This document shows, piece after piece, positions 9,294 to 18,761 of a DNA stretch of 22,592 bases (positions within the stretch are counted from its first letter, which is position 1; every line of letters starts with the position of its first letter). The position numbers and the translations under genes are program-made. The notes beneath the pieces were generated by a model. That model was given only the letters and a program-made list of their open reading frames with translations, searched no databases and was not told the DNA's origin. This DNA is from Chara braunii (taxonomy: Eukaryota; Streptophyta; Charophyceae; Charales; Characeae): contig BFEA01000382.1 of assembly GCA_003427395.1 (NCBI GenBank), forward strand, positions 409,982 to 432,573. The letters run 5' to 3'.

Positions 9294-9420
9294 GGGTCTG
9301 TACGTGTAGGCCCTATTTTCGTTTTAGCCTAAAAGCCTGAAAACGAGGGCCTACAGGCCCTGTGTTGTTTAAGCCTGAAAGCCTGAAAACAAGGGCCTAC
9401 AGGCCCTTAGTCTTTTCAGC
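9294..9420. repeat. Tandem GGCC-palindrome units in the U3 of LTR A
   Basis: Roughly 50-bp units repeat two to three times. Each has AAGCCTGAAAAC-like sequence, then AGGGCCTACAGGCCCT (a near-perfect palindrome around TA/CA), then a T-rich stretch. The C LTRs hold the related array (about 11840-11990 and 18595-18745). The repeats lie about 180-300 bp upstream of the TATA-like box, where enhancer repeats of LTRs are often found. Confidence 0.65.
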
Positions 9421-9598
9421 TTGAAATGGAGGGCCATTTTCAGGCCCTCATAAGATCGACCTGCCCTGAAACTTAGGCACCAAATCAGGGTTTTAGCACA
9501 GGCCATTTTGGGCCTTATTCAATACAACATTTGTTTGAACTTCAATGCCAGGGTCTGGCACGTTTTGGCATTGAGCAGCCTCCTGGACGGGCCAGCAC

Positions 9599-9606
9599 TA
9601 TATAAG
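9599..9606 (+). promoter_or_regulatory. TATA-like box in LTR A
   Basis: TATATAAG stands in a GC-rich context about 360 bp into the LTR, a plausible core promoter for element RNA. The C LTRs do not keep a clean TATA at the matching place. Confidence 0.45.
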
Positions 9607-9921
9607 ACTGGCCCGTCCTACAGGCTGCAGGCAGTCACGAGGCAGTTCATAGGAACTTCCCAGGCACTTCACGTGCAGGAGGCAGGAGGTAGTCTTCAGG
9701 ATTCGCCAGCAGCACTCTGGAGGAGCGCTGCAGGAGTAGTAGTAGCGTTAGCAGTAGTCTTCAGCGCTGGGCGCTAGTAGGAGCTAGAGTAGCCTTGGAG
9801 ATTGAGAGAGGGAGAGATGGTTGGCGGAGGCCAGGGAGACTTGCCTGTGGCGCCATAGCTCCAGCTTCATCTTCGATGTACCTGCAACAAGGCGCCACCT
9901 TCACAGGTTAGTACCGGACTC

Positions 9922-9930
9922 TGTGTGTGT

Positions 9931-10002
<72 letters not shown>
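9922..10002. repeat. Compound GT/GA microsatellite in LTR A
   Basis: A GT run (9922-9971, one interruption) is followed by a GA run (9973-10002). Both C LTRs have only a short GA tract at the corresponding site (CT on the plus strand, about 11275-11291 and 18055-18070), so the GT block expanded in A alone. Confidence 0.9.
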
Positions 10003-10005
<3 letters not shown>

Positions 10006-10453
10006 TTCTTCTTCTTCCTCTTCCAAGTCCACCATCTCTTCCTCACCCTCTTGCTACGTGACTTCTCCGTATAATGCAGACTACGAGAGAGAAAGATTGG
10101 TGACTTTGGGATTTGACGACAGTTGGATCCAGACTCGACATTGGGATTCAGACATTTGACGAGGGATTATTTGGGACTGTACCGAAGACTTGGTGTTGAC
10201 GACATTCCCATCTTCCCCTCTTCTTCGTCTAATCCCCCTCTTCCTTGTCTGTGTATAGTTGGGGACTGGCGCATTCTTCCTGTGTGAACGCCAGACCCCT
10301 TCACACCATGGAATGATGATGATGTATGTTTGGTCTGCATGGCAACATTGATTGTTTGGATCATTGGTATTAAGCCTCCCACCGTGTTATCTTGTACTTT
10401 GTGAGAGAGGTCAGTTCTTGTTCTGGTCTGTACCGTTACAGTATGCGACAATT

Positions 10454-10464
10454 TGGTATCGGAG
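10454..10464 (+). promoter_or_regulatory. Primer-binding site of element A
   Basis: TGGTATCGGAG lies 3 nt (ATT) after the LTR end. It differs from the R1 site by one base (A to G), and element C has the same variant. A G here can still wobble-pair with U of the tRNA. Confidence 0.85.
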
Positions 10465-10594
10465 TGGAGCTCTCAATCAGAGGATCCGCCCAGTCAAGTA
10501 GCCAGCTTGCCTGATCTACTGATTGTAGAATGATTGATTGAGTCATTGGTTGATTGTTTACTAGTAAATCGAGTAGGACTTCGTCAAATCTCTG
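10465..10594 (+). other. Element A leader, first piece
   Basis: This piece matches the reverse complement of 17488-17586 with a small extra block, ending ...ACTTCGTCAAATCTCTG, where LTR B begins. The final TCTG is the target-site duplication of B. Confidence 0.85.
10591..10594. other. Target-site duplication of LTR B, left copy
   Basis: TCTG at 10591-10594 is repeated at 19621-19624 on the other side of LTR B. The uninterrupted leader of element C has this sequence once (CTCTGAATTTT, reverse complement near 17480-17492). Confidence 0.75.
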
Positions 10595-10827
10595 TGTGAG
10601 GAACAAGCCCTCAAGGGGCCCTAACATGCATCACATTGTTCTAGGCTAAGGCCCCTAGCAAGCCAAGTGCCCACCCTAAGTGAAGGCGGGCCTGAATATT
10701 CGTCAAACGCAAAATTCGACATTTCCATATGTGGGTATTCAGGCTCTCGCAGCACACCAGTTGGTTGGGAAGACGTGTGAGCCTCACATTGCTGCGTTAT
10801 ACAGTTGGCCCAGGCCTTGACAATTGC
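10595..10827 (+). repeat. Solo LTR B, left part
   Basis: It starts TGTGAGGAAC and contains a CCCACC-CTAAGTGAA-GGCGGG hairpin (10670-10690) and a CACCAGTTGGTTGGGA block, both features of the R1 LTR (compare 7872-8000). Sequence otherwise differs, so B belongs to a related but distinct family. It is interrupted at 10827 by element C and resumes at 18767. Confidence 0.8.
10823..10827. other. Target-site duplication of element C, left copy
   Basis: ATTGC adjoins the C terminus at 10828. The right copy at 18762-18766 is GTTGC, one mismatch. Five bases is the usual length for Ty3/gypsy insertion. Confidence 0.8.
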
Positions 10828-12005
10828 TGTTGCATACTTTAACAGTGCAGATCAGAACAAGAACCGACCTCTCATACAAAGTACAAGATAGCGTAGCGGA
10901 AGACTTAGATACCAATAATCCGAACAATCAATATTGCAATGCAGCCCCGAACATACATCATCATCATCACTCAATGGTGTGAAGGGGTCTAGCGCTCACA
11001 CAGGAAGAATGCGCCAGCCCCAACCATACACAGACGAAGAAGAGGGGGTTAGACGAAGAAGAGGGGAAGATGGGAATGTCGTCAACACCGAGTCTTCGGC
11101 ACAGGTCCAAATAGTCTCTCATCAAAATGTCCGAGTCCCAATGTCGAGTCTGGATCCAATGTCGTCAAGTCTCAAGTCACAACTCTCTCTCTCTGTCGTA
11201 GTCCGCTGATACTGAGAAGTCGGGGAGTGAGAGGGTGAAGAAGAGATGGTGGACTTAGAAGAGGAAGAAGAAGAACTCTCTCTCTTTCTCTGTCCGGTAC
11301 TAACCTGTGAAGTCGGCGCCTTGATGCAAGTACCTCGAAGATGGAGCTGGAGCTATGGCGCCACAGGTAAGTCTCGCTGGCCTCCGCCAGTCATCTCTCT
11401 CCCACCTACTATTTCTACTACTACTACTAGCACCCTCCGCTGAAGACTACTCCTGAAGCTACTAGCGCCCAGCGTTGAAGACTACTGCTAGCGCTAATGC
11501 TACTCCTGCAGCGCTCCTGAGTGCTGCTGTCGAATCCTGAAAACTGCCTCCTGCCTTATGTCCAACTACCTAGCCGTGAAGTGCATGGGAACTCCCTATG
11601 TACTACTCGGCTTGCCTCCTGACTGCCTGCAGCTGCAGGGCGAGGCAGTTCAGGAGGCTGCTCTTGCCAATGCCAGGGCAAGCCAGGGGCTGGCGCCGCA
11701 GCTCTTGTCGAGGCAGGCGTGGGGAACAGGCCAAAATAGCCTGTTCCCAAAACCCTGGTTTGTTACCCGAGTTCTAGGGCAGGACGATCTTATGAGGGCC
11801 CGAAAGTGGCCCTCCGTTTCAGGCTGAAAAGACTCAGGGCCTGAACGGCCCTGTTATGGGCTGAAAACGAAATAGGGCCTGCAGACCCTCGTTTTCAATT
11901 TTCAGGCTAAAACGACATGGGGCTTGTAAGCCCGTATTTCTAGGCTTTTAGGCTGAGAATGCGGAACGGGCTCTGCAGGCCCGTGTGGCTACACAGTATG
12001 AAACA
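10828..12005 (-). repeat. 3' LTR of element C (1178 bp)
   Basis: On the minus strand it starts TGTTTCATACTGTG immediately after the polypurine tract and ends ATGCAACA at 10828. It pairs with 17601-18761. The first bases differ from the 5' copy (TGTTTC versus TGTGGC). It contains a CAT-repeat (near 10960), short CT tracts and GGCC palindromes. Confidence 0.93.
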
Positions 12006-12018
12006 CCCCCCCCTCCTT
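12006..12018 (-). promoter_or_regulatory. Polypurine tract of element C
   Basis: On the minus strand AAGGAGGGGGGGG directly precedes the TG at 12005. It lies about 13 bp past the stop codon of the integrase tail. Confidence 0.9.
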
Positions 12019-12030
12019 GAAAGACCGAGC

Positions 12031-13605
12031 TTACCTGCGAGGGCGAAGCTGTCTGTCTGAGGGAGGGACCACAGTCTGGGTGGGAGGGGCAGGTCGTGAA
12101 GTTCCCTGAGCTAACCTTTGCTTCTCGTAATGAGCGTAGATCAGCGGTGCGGATGCTTTCAAATCTGCTCTCGAAATCCACCGAGTGTCGTCGCGATCGC
12201 ATGATTTGAATGTAACCTTGTACTGTCGAGGCTTGCTGCCGTACTTGCGATCGGTGATGAAGCGGTCAACTTCCTGATGACCATCCATAGAAGGAGGGTC
12301 CTACGATCGTCGACCCGGGAAGTCGTCGCTCTTAGTTGGTGTGTATGTCGCCAGCTTCGAGGCGTGAAAGACTGGATGGACCGTCATATGCGGGGGGATG
12401 TCGATCACAAATGAAGGGCCCTCGGGCTCATCGCTCGCGGCTGATGTTACGGGCCATGGTCCAAACCACTTGGGAAGCAGTTTGCGAGAAACATCCTGTT
12501 CCAGTCCAAACTCTTCCACGACGACCCAAACCAGATCACCGATGCGGATAGGACATGGCACGCGGTGCCTGTTGGCTTGGTGCTGCATGCGGACTTGAGC
12601 CTTTTGCATGTTTGCGCGGGCTTGAGCAACACTTCTCGGTACTTCCGGACGGAAGTGGGAGAGCGATGTCAGCTGGTCATGGGAGGAGAAGGTCGGCGAA
12701 GATACGGCCTTTCCGTTCACCGTGGTGCAACTCGAATGGAGTCACGCCGATCGTCGGGTGCACCAAAGTGTTGTAGGCGAACTCGATGTCGGGGAGGCGG
12801 TCAANCCAATCTTTNTGGTCCGGACGAATGAGCGTACGAAGCATCATTTGAGCGGTTTGATGTGCTCGCTCTTTTTGCCCGTCCGTCTGTGGATGCCGAG
12901 CCGAACTTGGTTTCATCTTTGTGCCGGACTCCTGCATGAGAGCAGTCCAAAATGCCGACATGACGCGAGTGTCGAGGTCGCTGACTATGTCTTCCGGTAC
13001 TCCGTGGGCGCAAATCGGCCGGTGTGCAAGAGGCGTGCCAGCTCGGGAGCCGCGGAGTAGTACTTGCAAGGAAGAAAAGGCGCGTACTTACTCAAACGGT
13101 CCACGACCGTGAGGATGTTGTCGTGCCCGAGGCGATCATAGGGAAATGCTCCGGTGACATCCATGGCAATGGAGAGGTCGGGTTCCCGTGGGATCGGGCG
13201 CAACTCGCCGTAGGGGTTGCGATTGCAGGGCTTGCTTTGTCGGCAAACTTCACAAGAGTCGCAATACCGAGTGACATCGGTAATGAGGTCGGACCATCGG
13301 AATCGTTGTCGAAGCCGTGCAATAGTGCGGTTGACTCTGAAATGGCCAGCGAGTCGCGAGTCATGGTACTCCCCGAGAAGGCGAGTCCGAAGACGACGGT
13401 CTCGTGGGACACACAATAAGTCCCTGCCTCTCGAGTGGAGGAGCAAGTACCCGTCGGCAATGCGATAGTGGCTGGCCTGCGAGTGATCCGAAGATAGCTG
13501 CGCATACAACGTGGCGAAGTCCGGATCAGACTGATAGCCCCGGATGAAGTGTCGCTGAAGTTTCTCGTGAAATGCGAAAGCATGATGTGTCATAGCGCAA
13601 AGATC
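12031..13605 (-). pseudogene. Element C integrase with chromodomain-like tail
   Basis: The N-terminal zinc site reads HDSRLAGH (H-x6-H) and CEVC, with H-x29-C spacing as in gypsy integrases. The core has Asp in SIAMDVTG, then in another frame IVSDLDTRV and GQKE with exact D-x35-E spacing, so all three catalytic residues can be found. A frame change falls near 13016 and another near 12680. The C-terminal part carries the GPY/F-type module (WFGPWPVTSAA, PVFHASKLATY). A TAG at 12301-12303 (GRRS*DPPS) separates the tail, where EVDRFITDRK ... DDTRWISRADL resembles a chromodomain. N bases stand at 12805 and 12815. The reading ends at TAA 12031-12033, next to the polypurine tract. Confidence 0.93.
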
Positions 13606-13970
13606 AGGTCTTCGCGAAAGTGCATTTGCTACACGATTGGAGAGGCCGGGGAGATGTTTCGGTGTGAAGTCAAATTGGTCGATGAAGTACATCCATCGTC
13701 TGATCGTGCTGCTCACCGTATCCTTCGTTTTGTAGTAGGTCAATGGGTTGTTGTCCGTGACCCATGTGAACCTACGACGCCCAAGGAGGAAGTGCCGCCA
13801 TCGCTTGAGAGTCATCACGAACGCGAGCAGCTCCTTCCTTGCATCATCAAGTGAATTGATGGGAGACACTTTGTGGTTGAAATACTCCACAGGGTGCCAG
13901 TCGTCGCCGTCGTGTGGTTCCAAGAAGCGTCAGTTGTCACTCTCGTAGGCAGGGTGGGGTCATAGATGCT
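13606..13970 (-). pseudogene. Element C RNase H, internally deleted
   Basis: RVTTDAS with the first catalytic Asp is retained, but the next codons (QYGIGAVL in R1) are missing and the frame changes: sequence jumps to EPHDGDDWHPVEYFNHKV. It then continues with RKELLAFVMTLKRWRHFLLG, VTDNNPLTYY and NALSRRP, standard RNase H landmarks. The loss of about eight codons removes the strand after the first Asp, so the domain is unlikely to fold. Confidence 0.88.
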
Positions 13971-14949
13971 AAGGACGCGTGCCATGAGCATGGTCGTCTT
14001 GAGTGCTTGGAATGACTGGCGTGCGTCGTCATCGAATACGAATGGCACTTTTGGCAATTGTAATCTCGTTATAGGTGCGACAATCCTTGAGTATCCGGTG
14101 ATGAATCGCTGATAGTAGCCCGCCAACCCCATGAATGAACAAACGTCCGTGGTGTTGGTGCTTGGAAAGTGGCTGGGGCATTCGTAAGGCCAAATGACAT
14201 AACCAGCCATTCGAAATGCCCATATCGCGTCTTAAACGCGGTCTTGTAGCGGTCCTCCTGCCGAATCTCGGGTTGGTGATATCCCGACTTGAGGTCAAGC
14301 TTGGAGAAGAACTTGGCGCTGCCCATCCGTTCGAGGAGGTCGTCGATGCGTGGAAGAGAACCGGTGTTTCTGAACGTTTGTGCATTGAGCTTGCGATAAT
14401 CGATGCACAACCACAAATCCTTGTTCTTCTTCCGGACGAGAACAGGAGCACCGTCCAGCCGTTCGAGGAGGTAGTCGATGAGTGGAAGAGAACCGGCGTT
14501 TCTGACCATTTGTGCATTTAGCTTGCGATAATCGATGCACAACCGCAAATCCTTGTTCTTCTTCCGGACGAAGAGAACAGGAGCACCGTATGGCGATGAG
14601 CTAGGCCGAATCCAACCTTTCTCCAAAAGGTCGTCGATTTGTGCCCGTAGCACACTTAACTCTTCCTTGCTCATTCGGTAGATGCAACCGCGTGGAGGTA
14701 CAGCCCCGTCCTCGAGGATGATCTCGTGGCGGACGGGCCGATCCGGTACTACTCCGTGCGGGCGTTCGAACACGTCGTCGTAGGCGTCGAGAAACTCGGT
14801 GATGCGTGGGTCCGAAGATGAGTCCGTCGATGAAGCGTCATGGGGCGGTAGGGCGTGGAGAAAACACACCGCCATCTCCTCGATGTCGTCTCTGATGATG
14901 GAAGCTCGCATGCTTGCGGCGGATACCACGTGGCAGCTGATCGAAGGGT
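13971..14949 (-). pseudogene. pol: Element C reverse transcriptase lacking the YxDD block
   Basis: Present are [29 protein letters not shown] (twice, by tandem duplication), [10 protein letters not shown] with the motif-A Asp, and [13 protein letters not shown]. Immediately after TFQ (about 14161) the sequence enters, in a different frame, the [17 protein letters not shown] segment that in R1 lies some 270 bp further on. The missing part includes the catalytic YLDD motif and the LEKCKF/LGHEIS region. The block then continues to the RNase H junction. The element could only have moved with enzyme supplied from elsewhere after this deletion. Confidence 0.93.
14327..14589 (-). repeat. 132-bp in-frame tandem duplication in element C RT
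   Basis: Two copies of a unit start CCGTTCGAGGAGGT on the plus strand, at 14327 and 14459. Copy 14327 lacks 3 bp (an AAG) relative to the other. The duplicated peptide is the GAPVL...RKKNKDL...[11 protein letters not shown]...LLER segment (44-45 residues). Several point differences separate the copies. Confidence 0.94.
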
Positions 14950-15682
14950 GAGGAGGAGCTACCGTGCATGGGACTAGTACTCCGTTCCGATCACGAACGT
15001 GAACGGTGCGGCGGTAGAAGTTCACGGGGTGATCCTCGCTTCGCAGCCATGACATGCCCAAGATCATGTCGAATTTGGTGTCCAATATATCAAAGGACAC
15101 CGCCTCGCTTGCATGGGGGGCAAAGTACATAGGGACGTCATCAATGCACCGGTCGATTGACTTGTGCGTGTGACCGTCTGGCAACGTGACTTGCGTAGGC
15201 TGGGACTTCCTCCGGACGCGTGGGCCAAGGCCGACGCGTACCATAAAGTCCTGGCTCATGTAGTTGCGAGATGCTCCGCAATCGATCAAAGCGCTGCAGG
15301 TCGCCTCTCCGATCTGAATGCGTACATATAACAATGGTACGTCGATGTCGTCGTACCATTGTGTCCTGAACTCGCGGTCGATCTTCGCAATGTAATTGTG
15401 AAGGTCGACAACCTCTACTCCGACGTCCATCAACGGAGTTGGTATTGCAGTGTGCAAGTAATCCCGCAATTGTGCCATGAGCACGTTGCAATGCGGTTTC
15501 GGCGATCGTCCGGTCGAGGGAACGGGCATCCAGTAGAAGTCCGCAAACGTTAACGGGTCGAGCGCTTCAAGTCTTGACCCTGTCGTCGAATCCCCTGCGA
15601 TAGATGGTGGCGAAGTTGCCGACTCGGTTGCCGATGGTAGTGAAACCGTGCATGCGGTAGATTGTTGCACGTGGAGCGGTTA
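14950..15682 (-). pseudogene. Element C protease region
   Basis: The open frame from 15670 holds an N-terminal linker, then [13 protein letters not shown] with the catalytic Asp codon at 15281-15283, and the second landmark [15 protein letters not shown]. The active-site triplet is Asp-Cys-Gly rather than Asp-Thr/Ser-Gly. The same frame continues without a stop into RT, so protease and RT were made as one polyprotein. Upstream, TAA at 15680-15682 (PPLD*PLHV) lies in the same frame and probably came from CAA. Part of the linker may belong to Gag. Confidence 0.87.
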
Positions 15683-16856
15683 GTCCAACGGTGGGACCAA
15701 GTGGACAGCATAATCCTCGTAGTGTACCGAGAACTTGCGACATTTGCATCCTCCCCAGATGTGTAGGAGGCCGCTAGCAAGGCCGCTGAATCTGGCGGAG
15801 TGAGAGGTGGAGTCGCCCCGCCTCCCGTGCAACTCAGTTTCCCGAGTTGATGCGAGGCTGAACATCCTCCTTGCCTTGATCCGGGCATTGGGAGGTTTTG
15901 TGCTTGGTGTTGTTGCACCAATAGCAGCAGCCATAGAGGCCGCGCCACTTGTATTCCGCCTCGGTCAAGTGAAACTTGACCCATGGTGTTGGCTGTCCGT
16001 TTCCGGCCGGCGATGCGGTTTTCGGCTTTCCGTTTTCTCAGGACTTGTTGTTGCTTCGCGGTTGGACAGCAGCCATATGATCTCCCTCACATGACGCTTG
16101 GGTGGGTGCCGGGTCTTCCACAATGTTGTCCGTTTGGACTGCAGCGACATGCTGCGGTCGCGGACCAGTTTTCACCTTCTCCACATAGGTTGGCTGCCAC
16201 GTTGTCGCCCTGTTTGTCTTGATGATCTCCCTCGCCTTGTTGATGATTTCGGCGAAGGTGTTGTGCTGCTCGCGATCACCAAGTGCGAGGCTCAAAGCGG
16301 CGCATGACCGGTTGTAGAACTCGCAGATGCGGGAATGGCAAGTCCAGATCGGGCGTCCCCATGATCTTCTGCCAATCCGTGAGCCAATCAAGTGTCGCTG
16401 TGTTTCCTTGAGCCATCGTGAACATGCGGTTGATGGCGAGTGTCGGGGCGTCGTCAACGATGAACCACTTCTTCCGTTCTTTTGTCTGATCCTCCCAGGA
16501 GACCTTCTTGTGTAGGTCGAAGACCTGGACGCCGTGGACGGTTGCCATATGGCTGAGTCAGATCTGGCATCCTCCCTTGGCGTTAAGGAACAGTGCGCCG
16601 ATGAACAGATGTTCGGGGACCTCATGAATCCCCAACTCCGTTGTGAATCCTTGCCACGAGACGACCTGGTTTTGATGTGTGTAGTCATCAAACTTCTCGT
16701 TCGGAACGTTAGCATCTTGTAATGCTTCGTCGTGCTGGTGCTGCGATCGGGGTCAGACGGCTGTTGTCGCTGCCTGATCTCGGTATTCAGTGTGTCCAGC
16801 TGCTGGCTGATGGTGGCTGGCGCTGCGAAGGTGCTGATATCACCTAGCATTGCCAC
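15683..16856 (-). pseudogene. gag: Element C gag, broken into several frames
   Basis: An N-terminal helix-rich part (AMLGDISTFAAPATISQQL) is followed, after a frame change near 16765, by NEKFDDYTHQNQVVSWQGF and HKKVSWEDQTKERKKWFI, resembling the retrotransposon-gag core. TGA at 16558-16560 sits where Trp or Arg would fit. A further frame change near 16340 leads to EFYNRSCAALSLALGD. The reading passes TGA at 16038-16040 (NNKS*ENGK) and reaches a CCHC zinc knuckle at 15885-15926 (CYWCNNTKHKTSQC, C-x2-C-x4-H-x4-C). The exact start and the gag-protease border are uncertain. Confidence 0.82.
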
Positions 16857-17584
16857 TACGTGATCGATACGTTCCTCCAGTTGGCGGGCAGAGGTCCCTT
16901 TTTCTTTTTTTTTTTTGCATGTCTGTCGATCTGCTATGAGTGAGTCATGTCAGAAGAGTACTATGAACGAGATATAGGCCAGGTTCAACAAACTTTCGGC
17001 TTTCACAAAAATGCGATCTTGAAAAAAATAAATAAATTGCGAAATAGAGTAGAGATGCGATTTTCAGAAAAGAACTAAAATCCAGTTTCTGAGAATACGG
17101 CAACCTCCTAATATGCCTAAAACGAAATGCTGGTAGGCTTCGCAAGATTTCAGTTTTCAAAAAAAAATAAAAATTTGCGAGATAGAATGGAGATTCGATT
17201 TTCAGAAAAGAATAAATCTGTTTTTCGAGAATATGACCACCTCTATCGTTATCCTAATATGCCTAGAAAACGAAATGTTTACATCATAAATTTTTGGCTA
17301 TGTATGCGAATACTAGAGAAACGAAATGCTACTATCAGGAATTTTCAGATTAAACGAAATGCGATTATCAGAAATTTTCAGATATTTGTTGCGTGAAAAC
17401 GAAATACTAATATCAGAAATTTTCAGGTAAAACGAAATGCGATTATCACAAATTTTCAGATATTTGTTGCGAGAAAAAAAAAAAATTCAGAGATTTGACG
17501 AAGTCCTACTTGATTTACTAGTGAGTAATCAATAGATCAAGCAAGTTGGAGACTTGATTGAGCGGGTCCTCTGATTGAGAGGTC
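16857..17584 (-). other. Element C leader, AT-rich with short repeats
   Basis: About 730 bp between PBS and gag. Between about 17320 and 17470 the words ACGAAATGC and ATCAGAAATTTTCAG recur several times, spaced by roughly 25-50 bp. A second pair of longer similar blocks lies at 17030-17230 (TTTTCAGAAAAGAA with flanks). No open frame is convincing. It gives the uninterrupted reference for the leader of element A. Confidence 0.8.
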
Positions 17585-17586
17585 CG

Positions 17587-17597
17587 CTCCGATACCA
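17587..17597 (-). promoter_or_regulatory. Primer-binding site of element C
   Basis: On the minus strand TGGTATCGGAG follows the LTR end (CA at 17602-17601) after ATT. It is the same one-base variant as in element A. Confidence 0.88.
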
Positions 17598-17600
17598 AAT

Positions 17601-18761
17601 TGTCGCATACTGTAACGGTGTAGACCAAAACAAGAACCGACCTCTCATACAAAGTACAAGATAGCGCAGCGGAAGACTTAGATACCAATGATCCAAACAA
17701 TCAATATTGCAATGCAGCCCCGAACATACATCATCATCATCACTCAATGGTGTGAAGGGGTCTGGCGCTCACACAGGAAGAATGCGCCAGCCACAACCAT
17801 ACACAGACGAAGAAGAGGGGGGTTAGACGAAGAAGAGGAGAAGATGGGAATGTCGTCAACACCAAGTCTTCGGCACAGGCCCAAATAGTCCCTCGTCATA
17901 ATGTCTGAATGCCAATGTCAAGTCTGGATCCAATGTCGTCAAGTCTCAAGTCACAACTCTTTCTCTCTCTGTCGTAGTCCGCTGATACTGAGAAGTCAGG
18001 GAGTGAGCGGGTTAAGAAGAGATGGTGGACTTAGAAGAGGAAGAAGAAGAACTCTCTCTCTCTCTCTCTGTCCGGTACTAACCTGTGAAGTCGGCGCCTT
18101 GATGCAGGTACCTCGAAGATGGAGCTGGAGCTATGGCGCCACAGATAAGTCTCGCGGCCTCCGCCATCCATCTCTCTCCCACCTACTACAACTACTACTA
18201 CTAGCGCCCTGCGCTGAAGACTACTCCTGCAGCTACAAGTGCCCAGCGCTGAAGACTACTGCTAGCGCTAATGCTACTCCTGCAGCGCTCCTCCTGAGTG
18301 CTGCTGCCGAATCCTGAAGACTACCTCCTGCCTTCTGTCCAACTACCTACCCGTGAAGTGCATGGGAAGTCCCCATGTACTACTCGGCCTGCCTCCTGAC
18401 GCAGTCCAGGAGGCTGCTCTTGCCAATTCGTGGGCAAGCCAGGGGCTGGCGCTGCAGCTCTTGCTGAGGCTGGCGTGGGGAACAGGCCAAAATAGCATGT
18501 TCCCAAAACCCTGGTTTGTTGCCTGAGTTCTAGGGCAGGACGATCTTATGAGGGCCCGAAAGTGGCCCTCCATTTCAGGCTGAAAAGACTCAGGGCCTGA
18601 ACGACCCTTTTATAGACTGAAAACGAAATAGGGCCTGCAAGCCCTCGTTTTCAGTTTTCAGGCTGAAACGACATGGGGCTTGTAAGCCCTTATTTCTAGG
18701 CTTTTAGGCTGAGAATGCGGAACGGGCCCTGCAGGCCTGTGTGGCTACACTGTATGCCACA
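17601..18761 (-). repeat. 5' LTR of element C (1161 bp)
   Basis: On the minus strand it starts TGTGGCATAC (18761) and ends ATGCGACA (17601). It aligns along its length with 10828-12005 and with LTR A. Length differences come mainly from microsatellite tracts and small indels, such as a missing 16-20 bp segment near 18397 relative to 11628. Confidence 0.93.

Larger units (their letters stand above)
9241..10450 (+). repeat. 5' LTR of element A (1210 bp)
   Basis: It starts TGTGGCATAC and ends ATGCGACA, followed by ATT and a PBS. It is homologous along its length to the two LTRs of element C (reverse complement of 17601-18761 and 10828-12005); the outermost bases TGTGGCATAC equal the 5' LTR start of C exactly. 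It differs by a long GT/GA microsatellite and scattered changes. The left flank is the minisatellite (AAGAG at 9236-9240). Confidence 0.92.
10828..18761 (-). mobile_element. Element C: complete but inactivated Ty3/gypsy chromovirus-like retrotransposon
   Basis: Read on the minus strand: 5' LTR (18761-17601), PBS, leader, gag with CCHC, protease, RT, RNase H, integrase with chromodomain-like tail, polypurine tract, 3' LTR (12005-10828). The total is 7934 bp, flanked by ATTGC/GTTGC. Both LTRs have TG...CA ends. Coding parts fall in several frames with stops, a deletion that removed the RT active-site block, a deletion in RNase H and a 132-bp tandem duplication. It sits inside solo LTR B. Confidence 0.94.

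Noticed and set aside
17320-17470. CRISPR-like array of short repeats
   Set aside because: Repeats are imperfect, AT-rich and irregularly spaced, lie inside a retrotransposon leader, and the genome is eukaryotic.
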